Assembly (NCBI GenBank): GCA_038503065.1
Contig: JBCAMK010000002.1
Location: 434,001 to 498,000, forward strand
Direction of reading: 5' to 3'
DNA: 64,000 bases
Origin: Paragyromitra xinjiangensis
Taxonomy: Eukaryota; Ascomycota; Pezizomycetes; Pezizales; Discinaceae
The translations under genes and the position numbers were made by a program. Of this stretch, positions 38,919-51,570 are shown piece after piece; positions within the stretch are counted from its first letter, which is position 1; the number at the start of each line of letters is the position of its first letter. The notes beneath the pieces were generated by a model, which saw only the letters and a list, made by a program, of their open reading frames with translations, ran no database searches and was not told the origin of the DNA.

Positions 38919-40472
38919 TCAAATATTCTGCCACGAAATTGTTAAAGCCGTTGAATGAGAACTCGAGCTAGACGTATACACGGTTGCCTGTGTAATCCCA
39001 CTTGGCACACCAGAGGCATAGAAAGCAGTGTTTCCACCAGCAGCAAGTAATCCGTTGCTTGTCTTCAAGGGATTTTAGCGTAAGATTTGAACACGCAAAA
39101 CATGGGTAAGTTGCACTTACCGAGAAAGTAGTAGCCGAAACCGATGACCCGCAGGATAAAGCCCCGCTGACGATTCCACAGGGTCCTTTACTTGAGGTAA
39201 GAGTGAAACCAGTTCCTATCAAATAACAAAGCTGGGTTTAGCTTCGGTTGTGTAAAGCTTTAGAGGTAGGGGATAATCATACCCGAGGTTGCTGCGGTGA
39301 AGGTCGCACAGGTCCCAGTAGTGTACCAAGTACCAGCACTGATAATACACCCGATTGAACTGCTGCCAGTTTTAACATTCAAATACCCTCTCCCTGAGAA
39401 CACACCGGTGCTTGTAGGTACTGCTGTAGTAGTTGTAGTTTTCGTTGGGGTTGTGCTACCACCCTTAGGGAGGTATTTCACGCCGCTAGCAGCACAAGTA
39501 GACTTGGTGCCATCTATTATAGGGTTGTTAACATGCTGACTATAAGAAGATTAAACATGACCATACCTGGATCTGCAGGAACGAACTCGCCGGTCGGTAC
39601 ACTGCCTTTGACGTTAAAATGGTACCAGACTTCGTTAAGTGCGCCGCTACTACAGCCGATTGTGACTTCGTGTCCAGTCACAGCTTTAAGAGCGGCTTGA
39701 ATCGCAGCCGAAGTGTAAGTTGCGGTGGTTGAAGGAACGATTCCGGCAGCTTTAAGAGCCTACGATACGCTTTTAGCATGTGTTTATCCTTCTTGTATTT
39801 ATGAACTTACCTGATACGTATCAAGGGTTTTGAACAGGTTCACGGCAATTTCGAAATAGTCCACGGCCTCTTCTTTCGAAGTGTAGCCGGTATAGCAGCT
39901 TGGAGTGAGAGTATTAATACAAGTCCCGTGTTTTTCCCACTCGTGCTCCCAAAGGGATTCGTCGTTGCCTTGGTAGTCTTTCCAGTAGATGTCCATGTAG
40001 CTTAGTAGACTCGTCTTTCCAGCTGACGTCAATATTCCCCTAATATCTGTGTACTCTCGTGATGTATCGCAAAACTGTTCATAGGTCCCGTCGCAGTTAT
40101 CTGGCCTTTGAGAAACAGTTAGAAATATAAGAATGGGGTCTTGATTGCGTTTATCTGGGCCACTCACCAGAGGCCATGAACAGTCCATGAATCGACCGGT
40201 CCTGATTTGATTGCTTCAGTCACATGTCTAGATCCGTGAAGATTTCTTTAGAACTCACCCGTGGAAGGATTAGTATCCCAGAATTGAGTCTGAAGAATCT
40301 GACCCCCAGGAGAATTGAAGCAGCATGTATTTGAGGCTGGAGCAGTATTTTGACAACTTATCTGAGGGTTCGTACAAATCGCTGGAGTACCCGCAGTGAC
40401 ACCAGTAGACAAGGAAGCAATTGCAAAAACAGCCTTTGCGACTGAGCGCAGTGATAAGATCGCTGAAGTCAT
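38919..40472 (-). CDS. Secreted ribonuclease T2 with C-terminal extension
   Basis: Secreted or vacuolar acid RNase that cuts RNA through a 2',3'-cyclic phosphate. Exons, in transcript order: 40472-40259, 40201-40168, 40105-39811, 39759-39567, 39513-39283, 39215-39121 and 39062-38919 (401 aa). The start at 40472 gives a signal peptide, MTSAILSLRSVAKAVFAIAS; upstream codons would spoil it. Active-site box CAS I is WTVHGLWP (residues 77-84), split by the 40106-40167 intron, and CAS II is HEWEKHGTC (137-145). Both catalytic histidines are present. A Thr-rich linker (TPTKTTTTT) follows the catalytic domain. A conserved C-terminal module (GRGYLNVKTGSSSIGCIISAG and so on) comes next, as in fungal Rny1-type enzymes. 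The protein ends ALTISWQNI. Roles in nutrient RNA scavenging or stress tRNA cleavage are known for the family. Confidence 0.93.
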
Positions 40473-42097
40473 GGCAACTTTGACAGACGAGATCAATTGT
40501 CGAGGAGATACTGAGAAAAGAAGTGCAGATCCATCGGGTTTTGTAGCTTGACTTTCGGCAAAGCCGATGGCGAGCATGCTTCGAATCTACTCTCCCTTAA
40601 TTAGACGACTACCCCTCTTTGCTAATTCAAAACTCTTGATAGTCGAGTGTGTTGATACGATTGGCTATTATCTAATGTCCACGACTTTTGATCGTGCCTA
40701 GAAATTTGACTCTAAACAGGAAGGCGCCTTGGTATACTATCACAACTCTAACTTTATCAGATTTTAGGTTCAGGGTAAAGTGGCAATTCCTATCGATTTT
40801 GTGAGGTAACGAGGGATTTCCTTAAGCTTGATAGATGATCATCATCTTGGTATTCAGGGGAAATATCACAAGAACGTGGGGCAAGCCTAGGAATATAGTG
40901 AACTACCGATAAGCTTTGCTCGGCGCTGCCGATAATCTCTCGACAAACATGTGCGCGCGGAGGCCCCGTCAATTGGTGAGGCCATGATTGTCGGTGTTTG
41001 TTACCTACCGAATTAGGGTAGCTGGGGGAAGAGGTCTTGGTGCGCTATAACAGATGGAGGGTGGCGCCAAATGTCTAGCAACAAGAGGAGTACCTATTGG
41101 CTGTGAGAATACAAAAACCCGCTATACCTATTCCAAATACATCACGAAGCTCTGTGTTGCTCCTTTAACTTTACTTCTTGGGTGGTGATACTACATGTAC
41201 TATGCGCTTGTTAGTTCGCCACTGAACGATACGGTCCCGCGAATATATATTTACATGGTTTAATAAACCTCAAAACTTTATTTGCCATCCGGAATTGCCC
41301 CAGATCCAGCAGAGGTTGTATCAATGCAGGTCCTAGCGGAGAATATTCTTATTGGGGGATCACCGGAAAAAATGATGTGGTCGGGCCCGGCCGATCAACC
41401 CGTACCAATGTAGCACGGTGTACCCATGTAGCCATATCGAGTGATTACATATGATGTACAGTAGGATATGGGTCGCAACCAGCTGAAAATTTGACGGCAT
41501 CTCCTTACGTTAAAAATTGTTCGGTTATATCTACCTTGAATATAGTAACATACGAATGAGCTGTGGGACGTGACCGGATGGGTATCGGATGTCCCAGGGT
41601 TCAGATCCGAGTTGATATTACACTTAGGATTAGTATTACTAGAACTTAATAGCCGGCGTGGTAGAAAAAGCCCAACAGTAAACACAGTTTATACCAAGCC
41701 CGGAGCACTTATAATTAGAGTTGTTGGTGTAACTACTCATTGCATACTTTTACCTCATCTCAGAGTAAAAGCACACCTACCAATAGTCAATGCCACAAAT
41801 TAATATAGTTCAATCTCCCGATAAGAGTTCGCTCCAGGCCAAAATTTATACCCTTCTAAAGCAGATACCCTTACAACCAGCTGTATGATACCCGTAAATA
41901 GACATCAGGGCCGCCAAGCATACCTTTATAGAGCGATTGCCCTTATAAGGCGAACCCTTATAGGGTGATTGAGCTGTAGTGATAGAAAAAAAAGTAAACT
42001 AGACCTTAATTACAACAACACCCCCAGGAACAAAAAGTATCTAGACAGAAAACTACCAGCACCTCTATCCCACTCCTTCTCGCCACTAGTATGAGCC
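40473..42097. other. 1.6 kb poorly coding region with CCCTTATA-type repeats
   Basis: No supported gene. Between 41850 and 41965 the motif CCCTT(A/C)TA recurs in imperfect copies, including CCCTTATAAGG and CCCTTATAGGG about 15 bases apart. Possibly the end of a degraded transposon, but I found no matching inverted end. Confidence 0.4.
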
Positions 42098-42968
42098 TTA
42101 GGAGTCTTTCACAATTCCAATCATCTTTGGAATAGCCTTAAACCACGATTTAACCTTCTCGAGAGGACTCAGTATAGGCTCTCTCAGCTCTGGCAACTCG
42201 CTGTTCGCAACCGCCTCCACAAATGCCTTTCCTTCCCCTGATGAAACCAAATCATTAGTACGTGTTAGAGCAGAAAACAACGCTTAACATTCAATACATA
42301 CCGACGTGGAGATCCCCCGATTCCACCGAGCCATTGAATTCTGGAATATCTACTTCGGTCAAAGGAAGCTCGCGCACAGAGAAACTCTCTTCTGGTGTCA
42401 ACTCTAGCAGAGGTTGAAACCTACCAGAAGATTTAGGCAGGGTCGTAGGCAGTCTACGACCAAAAGAGCGTAATCCAGACGAACCCAGCTCTAAGAAAGG
42501 AAGGAAATCCTTAGATTGGGGCGGCTGCAATCGTTGAGATATTGATCGTGAAGTTCTTGACTCTGCCCCTGTGTCCTCTGCGTTTGTGGACATGATCAGC
42601 TTGGGCTAGGAAGCAAAGACAAACATAACTAAAGTGAGCGGGAAAAGCCAGCAAATACCTTCCGCGAATCCGCCGTTTTTGAGTTGGGGCTCCTCAAAGG
42701 GATATATATCTTTTATTTTGAAGAGTTCCGTGTTCATAGCGTCTATGGGGATCTTTATATTAGCTAGTTGACTCAAGAAATGAGGCATACGTGATTGAAT
42801 TAGACAAAAGTGAACTTTACCTTCAATATCCTCTCGTCTAGTAACTCGAGATTTTGTAGAAAAGGATTGTATTCCCATGGGTTGGCCAGCTTGAGGTAAT
42901 ACCTGATACATGGGCGCAGCAGCTACACATAGAGCTGCCCCAAGAACGACGAGAGATTGAGATTGCAT
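42098..42968 (-). CDS. Small secreted protein, orphan
   Basis: Exons, in transcript order: 42968-42821, 42763-42659, 42577-42302 and 42237-42098 (222 aa). The frame closes across all three introns. The ATG at 42968 gives a clear signal peptide, MQSQSLVVLGAALCVAAAP; upstream codons in the frame lack an ATG. A dibasic VTRRED soon after could be a Kex2-type cut. The rest is low in cysteine and rich in Ser, Pro, Leu and Glu (FLPFLELGSSGLRSFGRRLP), ending in KVKSWFKAIPKMIGIVKDS. I recognise no domain. The second intron needs an internal acceptor at CGCAG (42578-42580), the weakest part of the model. A secreted effector-like or cell-surface protein is a guess. Confidence 0.6.
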
Positions 42969-43661
42969 ATTTAACAAGAGGGATTGACTCGTATATAGAT
43001 AAATAAGGGTTTATCTCGTCAAAGTGACGGGAGGTTAATGAGAATGGATGATGTGAGACGGGGTTTATATAGGGCCTGAGTTGATGTCAATTCTAGTCCG
43101 ACGGCCTGGAAAATTGTAGATTGGTCCGTAAGATTTCAATAAATAGCAAGAAGTTCATGATTCTAGCTCCGAGTTAGTGTTAGAAGATACGATCAATTTT
43201 CAAATCCAACTGTATTCAAAAACAAACCAATCAATGATCGAGATTTGCCCTAAATGCTCCCGCTAGTAAATCAGACAGTTATTTAGCCGTCATAACTTCT
43301 AGTTTCAATACGCATCGCTCACTATATGCCAACCCTAGGCCTTGAACATCATCTGTGTCTCGGAATAAAGACCTGTGAGGGTTGGGTAGCGGAAGTATCA
43401 GATCTATAATGAGTTTATACTAATTCAATTCATAGCCACATATACCCTAGAGTTTTCTACGGTTATAGCTGAGTTATTTAGTACGAACCAAAATCTCTGA
43501 ATCCAAAACATTTGAAACTGACACTTGAGAAAATTACTGTGGCTTCCTCCACAAATACAAATTTTCAAAGCCCCCCTTCCAGCAACTTTTGATACCAATG
43601 AACCCGAATTAAAAACTCATTGCAATCATCCCTAGCCTTTGCTCAAACCCAGCCGTCATGT
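42969..43661. other. Intergenic, upstream of the secreted orphan
   Basis: No gene seen. It holds the orphan's promoter and the 3' end of the RRM gene. Confidence 0.6.
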
Positions 43662-44923
43662 TTAGAACTCATCGTCCCAATCATCTAAAGCTAGCTCTGA
43701 GATGACAGCCATCTCTGGTTTGACGGTGACCACCTCACTGTTGTTCTTGAAACCGGGAAGTTTATCGGTGGCGACTTTTTGCGGTGTAGAAACCCTGTTG
43801 ATGGTTAGCCATGTTATTCAATAGTAAGAAGGTGGGCCAAGGATTGGTCATAGCAACACGCCAATCACAATAGACCCGACAAAAAAACTTGTGAAACTTA
43901 CATTTCTGCCTCCATAACAACTGCATCACCACCACCATTCAGATGCGAAACCTTTCCAACAACCTCTTCTTTCTTAGAAGCCATGGATCCAGAAATTTTC
44001 TTCGTCAACATCATCCGGTTCAAATGGCTCATCTCCGACTGTTCCTGGAGCGGGCATCCCCCGTAAACGTTCTCCTGCTCCTTAGGTTCTGGGACAATAT
44101 TTAGCCCCAACAAATCGAAGTTCTTGCCGTTCTGGACACCATTGGAAGAATCCTCTTTCCCCATTTCATGCTCCTGGGTGATGTCTTTCAACTTATCGGA
44201 ATCAATCTCCCCATCCTTCGCGGGCGTAGGAACGAGCATCAGCGGCGTATCGATAAGCTCTCCTTCCTGAGAACTGACACTCTGCGAGTTCAGAGCATTT
44301 ACAGGAGCATAGATCGAACCCATGAGCCCCTTGCTGCTCAACTTAGCCCCATAATTGAACCCGAAAGGTTTATCTCCAAGTAACCTAGTAGAAGTGCTAA
44401 CCTCTTCGACAGCATACTTACTTAGATGAGTATGAGGAGTGTCAATGGGAGCATGAACAGGCGCAATAGAAGGAGTCGGGCTGTATCCCCACTTCCTCTC
44501 GCTGTTGGTGTTCGAAACACCGTAGCTGCGCTGAGCCAGCGGGCGTTGAGGTTGAATTTCCGCCCTGCTCGTGAAGTGTTGATCCGCTTCCTTCCGTGTA
44601 GTCATAAGGGTGACATTTAGACGCACGCCTTCGGGGCCAGGAAAGGGCTTCTCGTGTAAATTCCGTATAGCATTGGCAGCAGAAAAGGGGTCATCAAAGT
44701 ATGCAACTCCGAAGCAGGTAGTCCTACCTTTGGTGGGCAAAATCTTGAGTCTTAAACAGACACCTTGTTTGTCGAGGAGATCTTTGAGCTTTCCGTGAAT
44801 AGTCCCGTCGTCGCAAGGGAGGTTACCGATGTAGACCGTCCTATTTGGTAGAGATGGGGTAGAGGTGGTAGCTGGGGACTCAGGTGGCATAGCGGAGATA
44901 GAAGGAGTGGAGTAGAGAGACAT
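43662..44923 (-). CDS. RRM-domain RNA-binding protein
   Basis: Exons 44923-43902 and 43794-43662 in transcript order (384 aa), joined in phase (AT|G). One RNA recognition motif spans about residues 29-106: RNP2 is VYIGNL (30-35) and RNP1 is CFGVAYFD (70-77). It resembles eIF4H/eIF4B or other single-RRM proteins only in general layout. The remainder is low-complexity with Pro/Ser/Lys stretches, ending in an acidic LDDWDDEF. The start at 44923 (MSLYSTPSISAMPPES) is the first ATG in frame. No other domain or targeting signal is visible, so the partner and the RNA are unknown. Confidence 0.75.
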
Positions 44924-45891
44924 GATGGATTGTAATGAAAAGGTTGAGGAAGAGGTAGACAGAAAGTGGAAGCTCAACGCTGGCTAGATGGTGGACGTTT
45001 CTCTAGAGAACAAGGTGGTTCTGGCTCCGAGGGTATTTAACAAAGCATTCACTGCATCCAGCGGCAGCGGAAGTGGAGAAGAGACGAATAGATGGGAAAA
45101 TCAAATAGGAGAGGAGTGAAGTTCTCGTGAAAAGAATGGCTCGGTGGGAACGCAGACAACATTTTATGTGTGCTGCCGGCCCTAATTCTTTGAAACTTAC
45201 ACCCAATTGTGCTTGTCCTCAAACTGCCATGGATAGGTGTCTTTTCCTAGGGATGGAAATGAACTTCAGCGAACCTCCGCACGGTAATTCTCATGGTTAT
45301 AGAGGACGAGTGATGCCTGATGATGCCTGATGATGCGGAACGGCTGTTCCAAAATATACCCGTCCTGTTGGGCACCTGTGAAGCCCTTTTGGCCCTGAAA
45401 AGTTATTAGGAGGCTTTTATTCAGCTTTGAATGGCTCAGAATTCCGTTAGATCAATGTGTCTCAGTGCCATGAATTAGCTGAATTAGCTATTACTACTAA
45501 AGTTTGGCCTGGATCTTGTCCCGAAGGGCATCAAACTTTCAGGTTTAAGCAGATACTTGTGGCCCATTACATGTACCTTTCTCCGTAGTGCTATCTGCCC
45601 GAACATTCCCAAACATTCCAAGCAAGTTTCTATCCTATTTAGTCAACGAAGCCAAGTGGCTTTTTGTGGGAGTATAAATACAGATGGATGCTAGTCAAGA
45701 TCCCCTTTTGTGACTGCTATTTCTACACATGCCCCATTCATTTTCTCGAATCGCTCGCAAAAATCATATCGCTTTTTGTTTCAATTAATGTACAGCCAGA
45801 AAGAAATATGGACACAAAAAACCTGATACTCATAAGATTCGTTGCTAACAGACCACCTCCCGTCTAAGCAAAAGAAATGTAACGTAAGAAA
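44924..45891. other. Intergenic between RRM gene and MAK16
   Basis: No gene. Short tandem copies of ATGCCTGATG (45311-45338) and TGAATTAGC (about 45470-45490) occur. Confidence 0.55.
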
Positions 45892-47064
45892 TTAGAAAGC
45901 CAATTCGCGTTCCTGGGGGAGGGAGGTTTCGTATTCGATTTCGACATGTGCTCCACCTGTTGAAGATCAGTAACCGGACATCCTGTAGTGAAAAGGATAA
46001 GGGCTTACGTTTTCTCGGCTTTTGAGGAGCTTGTCCTCTCTTCCTCTTTTTGTCGTCGATGGGAGCTTTCTTGAGCGGCATTTTACCCTTCTTGGGATCT
46101 TCTTCCTCCGCACTATCTTCACTGTCTTCCTCGCTGTCACTCTCGTCGTCGTCCTCCTCGAAATCGCTAGCCCCGCTTCCCTCTAGCCAGTCCTCTAGAT
46201 CACCTAGCTCCTCTTCCTCTAGTTCCTCATCACCAGAAACATACTCTACCTCGCCCACTCCATCTTCATCTTCCAGCTCCTCCTCATCTTCGTCCTCTTC
46301 TTCATCTTCATCCTCTTCTTCATCATAGTCAACATCCCTCTCCGCAACTCCCTCTTTTTCAAGCCCCCTAAGAACCTTTTTCCAAATCCCCTCCTCTACA
46401 TTCAATGGTTTATCACCATATGCGCCACTCCTCAACCTCTCCACAAGCTCTTTCTCAATTGCCCGTTCAACCTTTGCTGCAGCCAACGCCTTCCTTTCCC
46501 TAGTCGCCTCTCTCCTCTTCACTTTAGGCTTAACACCCACTAATTTCTCACCGAGCCGTTCATCTAGCTTTGCAAGCCGTCGCGAAGTGATTGCGACTTG
46601 TGTCAGCCGGGTAAGGCGCTGCTTACACTTGTGCAACAGGAATTTAGGCCAGTAGATGAGTCGCTCGTCGATTTGGGAAAGTGCAGTGGTGTAGTTTTGG
46701 GACAACTTAATGCGTTCCCAAAGCTTGGAAGGGAGGTGGGATCGCTCTATTGTCTTCATGTATAGATAGAGCGTGCCGTTGTCAGAGCGGATGGTGGCAT
46801 AGCGAGAGTTGGCGAGGGGACAAGATTGTCGATTGCAGAGACCAGTCACCTGAAAGAAGTTTTAGTTAAGAGGTAGCAATGACGGTGACATGGGGGTGTA
46901 ACAAACATTGTATTCGTTTCTACAGAAGTTTTGGCCTTTGGTAGTTCTACAAGTCGGTGATTAGCATTTCAGGAGTTCAAAAATAGCATTGGAGAAGCTT
47001 ACTTTAGCTTGAAGGCGCAGAACTGCTGGTTGATAACTTGCCAGACAATCTCGTCAGAAGCCAT
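45892..47064 (-). CDS. MAK16: Ribosome biogenesis protein Mak16
   Basis: Nucleolar factor of early pre-60S particles, found with Rpf1, Nsa1 and Rrp1. Exons, in transcript order: 47064-47003, 46946-46907, 46849-46009 and 45956-45892 (335 aa; yeast has 306). The start gives [21 protein letters not shown]. The conserved [19 protein letters not shown] cysteine block is built from exons 2 and 3. A basic middle ([20 protein letters not shown]) is followed by a long Asp/Glu run encoded by 46130-46330, then a lysine-rich segment and the family ending [20 protein letters not shown] in the last exon. Diverges from TFC4 with 220 bases between the start codons. Confidence 0.95.
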
Positions 47065-47284
47065 GGCGGTTGATCTGTGGGGCGAACGGTCGCTGGTGCA
47101 GTCGTTGAGATGCTTTTCGTAAAATTATTTGGGCAAGAGAAAATTTAGGTGCGGTGCCAAGATTTCGCTGCATGAAGGGCCGGGTAACGCCAAGAAATGA
47201 GGCTCAAAATGTTTAATGCCCCACCATTCCAGAAAGACTGATCCTACAACCTTTAAACCCCGTAATTCAACACCGGAGCCCAGT
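47065..47284. promoter_or_regulatory. Bidirectional promoter of MAK16 and TFC4
   Basis: 220 bases separate the two start codons. Both genes serve ribosome or Pol III output, so joint control is plausible. An AAAATTT stretch near 47140 is like a weak RRPE element; no clear PAC box was seen. Confidence 0.5.
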
Positions 47285-50200
47285 ATGGCGCCAGCCAGTC
47301 GAAGGCCGCAGGACTATAGTGAAGAGGAGGATAATGACTATTCTGAAGGCGAATATGAGGACGGTGTCGAACAGTAGGTCCTAGAGCTCACTCTGGAAGT
47401 CCATTGCTACCCATCCCAATTTCACTAACAATTGCACCAGAGACGGCTTCTTTGGCGACGAAGACGACCCTGACGAAGACCCCGACTATTCCGGCTCAGA
47501 CGCCGGTCTGCAAGACTACCCTGACGATACCGCCTTAGACGACCATCCCCCCACCTCCGATGAAGATGAAGAAGAGGACGAGGAAGAAGATCTCTCCATG
47601 GACCTATTTAATCAAGACATGGAAGATTTCCACCACGACCTCAAAGCAGCCCAAGGTTTCAGAAAAGGCCGGATGCAACGCGACGGCAACCGTGGTGGGG
47701 GTCGTCGCGCCGTTGGCGAAGAAAACTACTCCTTCGAGGTCCGCAGTTTACTCGGACAAGCGAACCAGGCGTATGCGTTCCAGAAACTCGACGAGGCACT
47801 AAAAGTAGTGAAGCAGATTATTCAGATTGAACCAGGCGTTTATGCGGCATGGAAGATTCTAGGAGAGATCTTTGCGGAGAAGGGGGATAAGAATAAGTGT
47901 CTTCTTGCTTGGCTTACTGCAGCTCATGCAAGACCAAAGGATTGGGAGCTGTGGTTGATGTGTGCGAAGATGAGTCTGGATCAGTATGGGCCTGATAAGC
48001 AGAGCTACAGAGACCAAGCTATCTATTGTTATAATAGGGCTATCCGTGCTAATCCAGATAACATTGACGCTATTTATGATCGGTCATTGTTACTCAAGGA
48101 TGCAGGACACACCTCCAAGGCAGCAGAAGGGTTTGTGATGTTAAACCGACTACTGCCAAATGATATGACAGTCCTCAAAGAGCTTGCAGGGCTCTATATC
48201 GACCTGGGTAAGATCCCTGAGGCGATCGAGTTCTATAATCGCAGTGTGGAATTCTTCAAGAGTACTGGGAACCCAGATATGGGGTTCGGCTGGTCAGAAC
48301 TAAACATTTTTGCGGAATTGTATTGCATGGAGAAGGAGTGGGCAAAGGCTATTCAAACTATTAAGAGCCTGGGGAGATGGTTGTATGGAAGGGCAAGCGA
48401 GACATATTGGGATCAGATCAATGGAGATGATAGAGAGTGGGATGAAGATGATCGGCCTAGAAGATGCCTAGTGAGGGAATTTGAGCCAGGCAGGTTTTCG
48501 AAGGAGAGTTATACACTACCTTTGGAGCTTCGTGTTAAACTTGGTTTATGTCGATTACGAATGGGGAATAAAGATGAAGCTTTAGTACGTGCACTCAATA
48601 CAAATCCACCATTTCTCCAACCTTCATTCTCATTGTGCTGTAAATCACCTCCTAACTCAAATCCTTTCTCAGTCTCACTTCCGCCACCTCCAAGACTCAA
48701 ACACCCTTGCCTATAACGACCTTTTCCAAGAAGTCGGTGATGCTCTTTTCGAAAACTCTGCCTACGAAGATGCAATTACATACTACTCCGTCGTCGTCGA
48801 AGCCGCTGAATATCTCGACCGCAAGCTCTGGTTCAACATGGCCGAGTGCTACCGTGGGCTCGACAACATCGAGGACGCTGAGGACGCCTACATGACCGTA
48901 CTCGAAGCCTACCCAACCGACGAAGCAGCCATGATGCAACTAGCCGGTATTTACGAAGTCACAAACCGCAAACCCGAGGCACTCGACCTCGTCAACGAGA
49001 TCATTCGAATCCGCCGTGAAAAAGACGCAACAGAAAAGGCAAGACGAGAAGCAGTTGCAGGCGGGGTAGAGCCGACCGAGCAGCAACAGGGCGAGGGTGG
49101 GGAGACAATGGCGTTCTTTCCGAACCAACCTGTGAGAGAGCGCGCAAGGAAAAAGAAACCTGGCATGTTGTCAGAGACGGAGAGAGCGGAGATGGACGCA
49201 AAGAAGACGGAGCAGACGACGGTGAAGTACAGGAAGTTGGAGATGTTGGGCCCAGCGGTCGAGCAGGGGGATCAAGCTGCGGTGAAGGAGTGGCTGGATA
49301 CTGCAGGTGATTTGGTTGATGATTTTAGAAACACGCGGGCGTTGTATCCGCAGGATCGGAATCTAAAATTTAAGGGATTTATGACAACGGCACAGAGAAG
49401 AGCAGTCGCACAAGGGCAAGTTAAGCAGATTGAGAAAATGCAGAGTCGATTGCAAGAGAGTTTAAGTATGTTCTCCTGTTTCGGGACTTGAGAGGTCAGT
49501 GATTCTAACTTATGTCCTAAAATACAGCTTTCCAGGACGAAATCATCGAACAGCCAGAACACCTCACCAAATTCCGTGGGCTTGACTTCGACACTTGGTT
49601 ACGTATCTTCATGCAATACGCAATCTATCTCGCCAAATACGACAACTTTCAAGATGCCTACGACGTGTGTAACGCAGCTAAAGAAGCTAATGTCTTCTTC
49701 CAGGACAAGCAATGTACCTTCACCATCTGGATTACCTGGCTCGCATGCGCAATCATGGTCGGTGACTCGGAATCTTGCTCTACCATCTGTCGATGGTTTA
49801 TGACATCCTTCCAATTCACAACCGAGACCTATTCACTTTTTACTGCGTCCATTACTGCTAGCAAAAACGGGCTAGAGGTGTTTCATAATAATGCCAACCA
49901 GAAGTATCTGTTACGACAGATAAAAGCAATGGATCAGGCGATAACTGGAAAGACAAGAGTTGGTGCAGCTACGTTGACAGCGGTTGATGATAACGGCGAG
50001 AAATATGTGCCGACCGATGTCGATGTAGGGTTGCTCATGCTCTATGGACATATTCTCGCTTCTGGGAGGAGTTACATCTCTGCGTTAAATTACTATACAA
50101 GAGCATTTAGCGTGCTGCCGAATAATCCGATGATTACGTTCTGTATTGGTCTGGCGTACTTACACAGAAGCATGCAGAGACAGAGTGAGAATAGGCACAT

Positions 50201-50646
50201 GCAGGCATTGCAAGGGATGACGTTTTTGTTTGAGTACTTTGATCTCAGGACGGGGAAAAAGAGAGAAGATGGAAAAGAGAAAGATGCGGTAGGGGAGGAA
50301 GGAGGAGAATCGATGGAAGGGATAGAAGAACAAGAGGAAGAAATCAGATGGGATGAGAGGCAGGAAGCGGAGTATAATATCGGGAGGGCATTTCATCACA
50401 TCGGTAAGATTTCGACTCTTCATTAAATTCTCGACGGGTTTGACTAACTGATAGGAAGGTCTTACTCACTTGGCAATACCATACTATGAACGCGTGCTTC
50501 AAATCTCAGACGAGCAAACCAAAGCGGGACAGCCGCTAGAGGGTGACCTAAAATGGGAGGCGGCGTATAATCTACAGATGGTTTATGTTACCAGTGGGAA
50601 CCCAGGGCTGGCAAAGATCATCACCGATAAGTACTTGGTGTTATGA
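47285..50646 (+). CDS. TFC4: Transcription factor TFIIIC subunit Tfc4 (tau131, TPR protein)
   Basis: Subunit of the TFIIIC tauA lobe that bridges promoter-bound TFIIIC to TFIIIB for transcription of tRNA and 5S genes. Exons: 47285-47373, 47441-48584, 48673-49465, 49528-50403 and 50459-50646 (1029 aa; yeast has 1025). The N-terminus is highly acidic (residues about 10-110). TPR repeats start at SLLGQANQAYAFQKLDEAL and continue in two blocks, including AIYCYNRAIRANPDNIDAIYDR and LFENSAYEDAITYYSVVVEA, with a basic spacer (RERARKKKPGM) between. The C-terminal TPRs include ALNYYTRAFSVLPNNP. An acidic linker precedes the last exon, whose acceptor is at 50458. Length and repeat order match the family. 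Confidence 0.95.
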
Positions 50647-51570
50647 TTTTGTGATTTTGGTCCGGAGTTTTGGGTAGCATGGGAGTTACCTGCATTGTAT
50701 ATTTGTACTAACTATACTTATTCATTGCGGATCTACACTAGCCGAGTCAATATTAGAAGTTTACCAATCAAGGTTTAATTTAATAAGGTTATACGAAATG
50801 CTATACTAGTCTTTCACTCGCGGAATACCGTTGCTATGTAGTTCAAGTGGCAATTTTCATGGCTAACGTGTCCTAGTCCTGTAGCTACCACTACTATATG
50901 AACTCGAGTGAGCAGGCTTCACACGAAGACATTGAAATTGCCCCTCTAGTGGCTATCTTACCAACAGAATCAATTCTAATATCTTAGCATTAAGTCTACC
51001 CACTCGAATTCATAAGGTACGCTTAATGCTTGCACCAAAACACAACTTTACACCATCAATATAACTGCAACAAAGGCTCTAAGGCCAATACCGAGATTAA
51101 CAGAAATTACAACAGCTATGATGAAGTAAGAGGTAGCTGTCCCGGTCTCGGGGAATCTCCCTACCCTTCCGTATAACACATATCTTCATTCTACAGTCTA
51201 GATGAGACTTGTGTTGCCACAAGCCCCAATCCAAAGCTCCCAACTGCAGCCTGAGTAGGGTGAATATAAAATGTCGCTCCTTCACCAGCCATTTACAGAT
51301 TTGACCATACGTACGACAAAAACAGATGCTTGCCTCTGCAGACAACCCGCTATATCAAGAAAATTAAAATTCTCAATTGAACGCTCGTTTAGGATAAGCC
51401 ATACAAAATGACGAACCAATCAGATGAACTGCTGCAGACATCTGGGGGCTCAATACAGATTTCGATGAAAAAGCCACCAACGGGAAGCGTTACAAAAATT
51501 CAACCTCCGTCACAAGCATATAGCCCTGCGAAACCCTCCAGATATACGAGTAATACCAACCCTAGCAGTC
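50647..51570. other. Intergenic, TFC4 3' end to the HNH-like gene
   Basis: No supported gene up to 51400. A 70-codon frame, 51408-51617, overlaps the start of the next gene in another frame and could be a missed N-terminus. Confidence 0.5.

Noticed and set aside
46050..46328. Plus-strand frame of almost only serine
   Set aside because: It is the antisense of the Asp/Glu run in MAK16; GAA/GAT repeats read backwards as serine codons.
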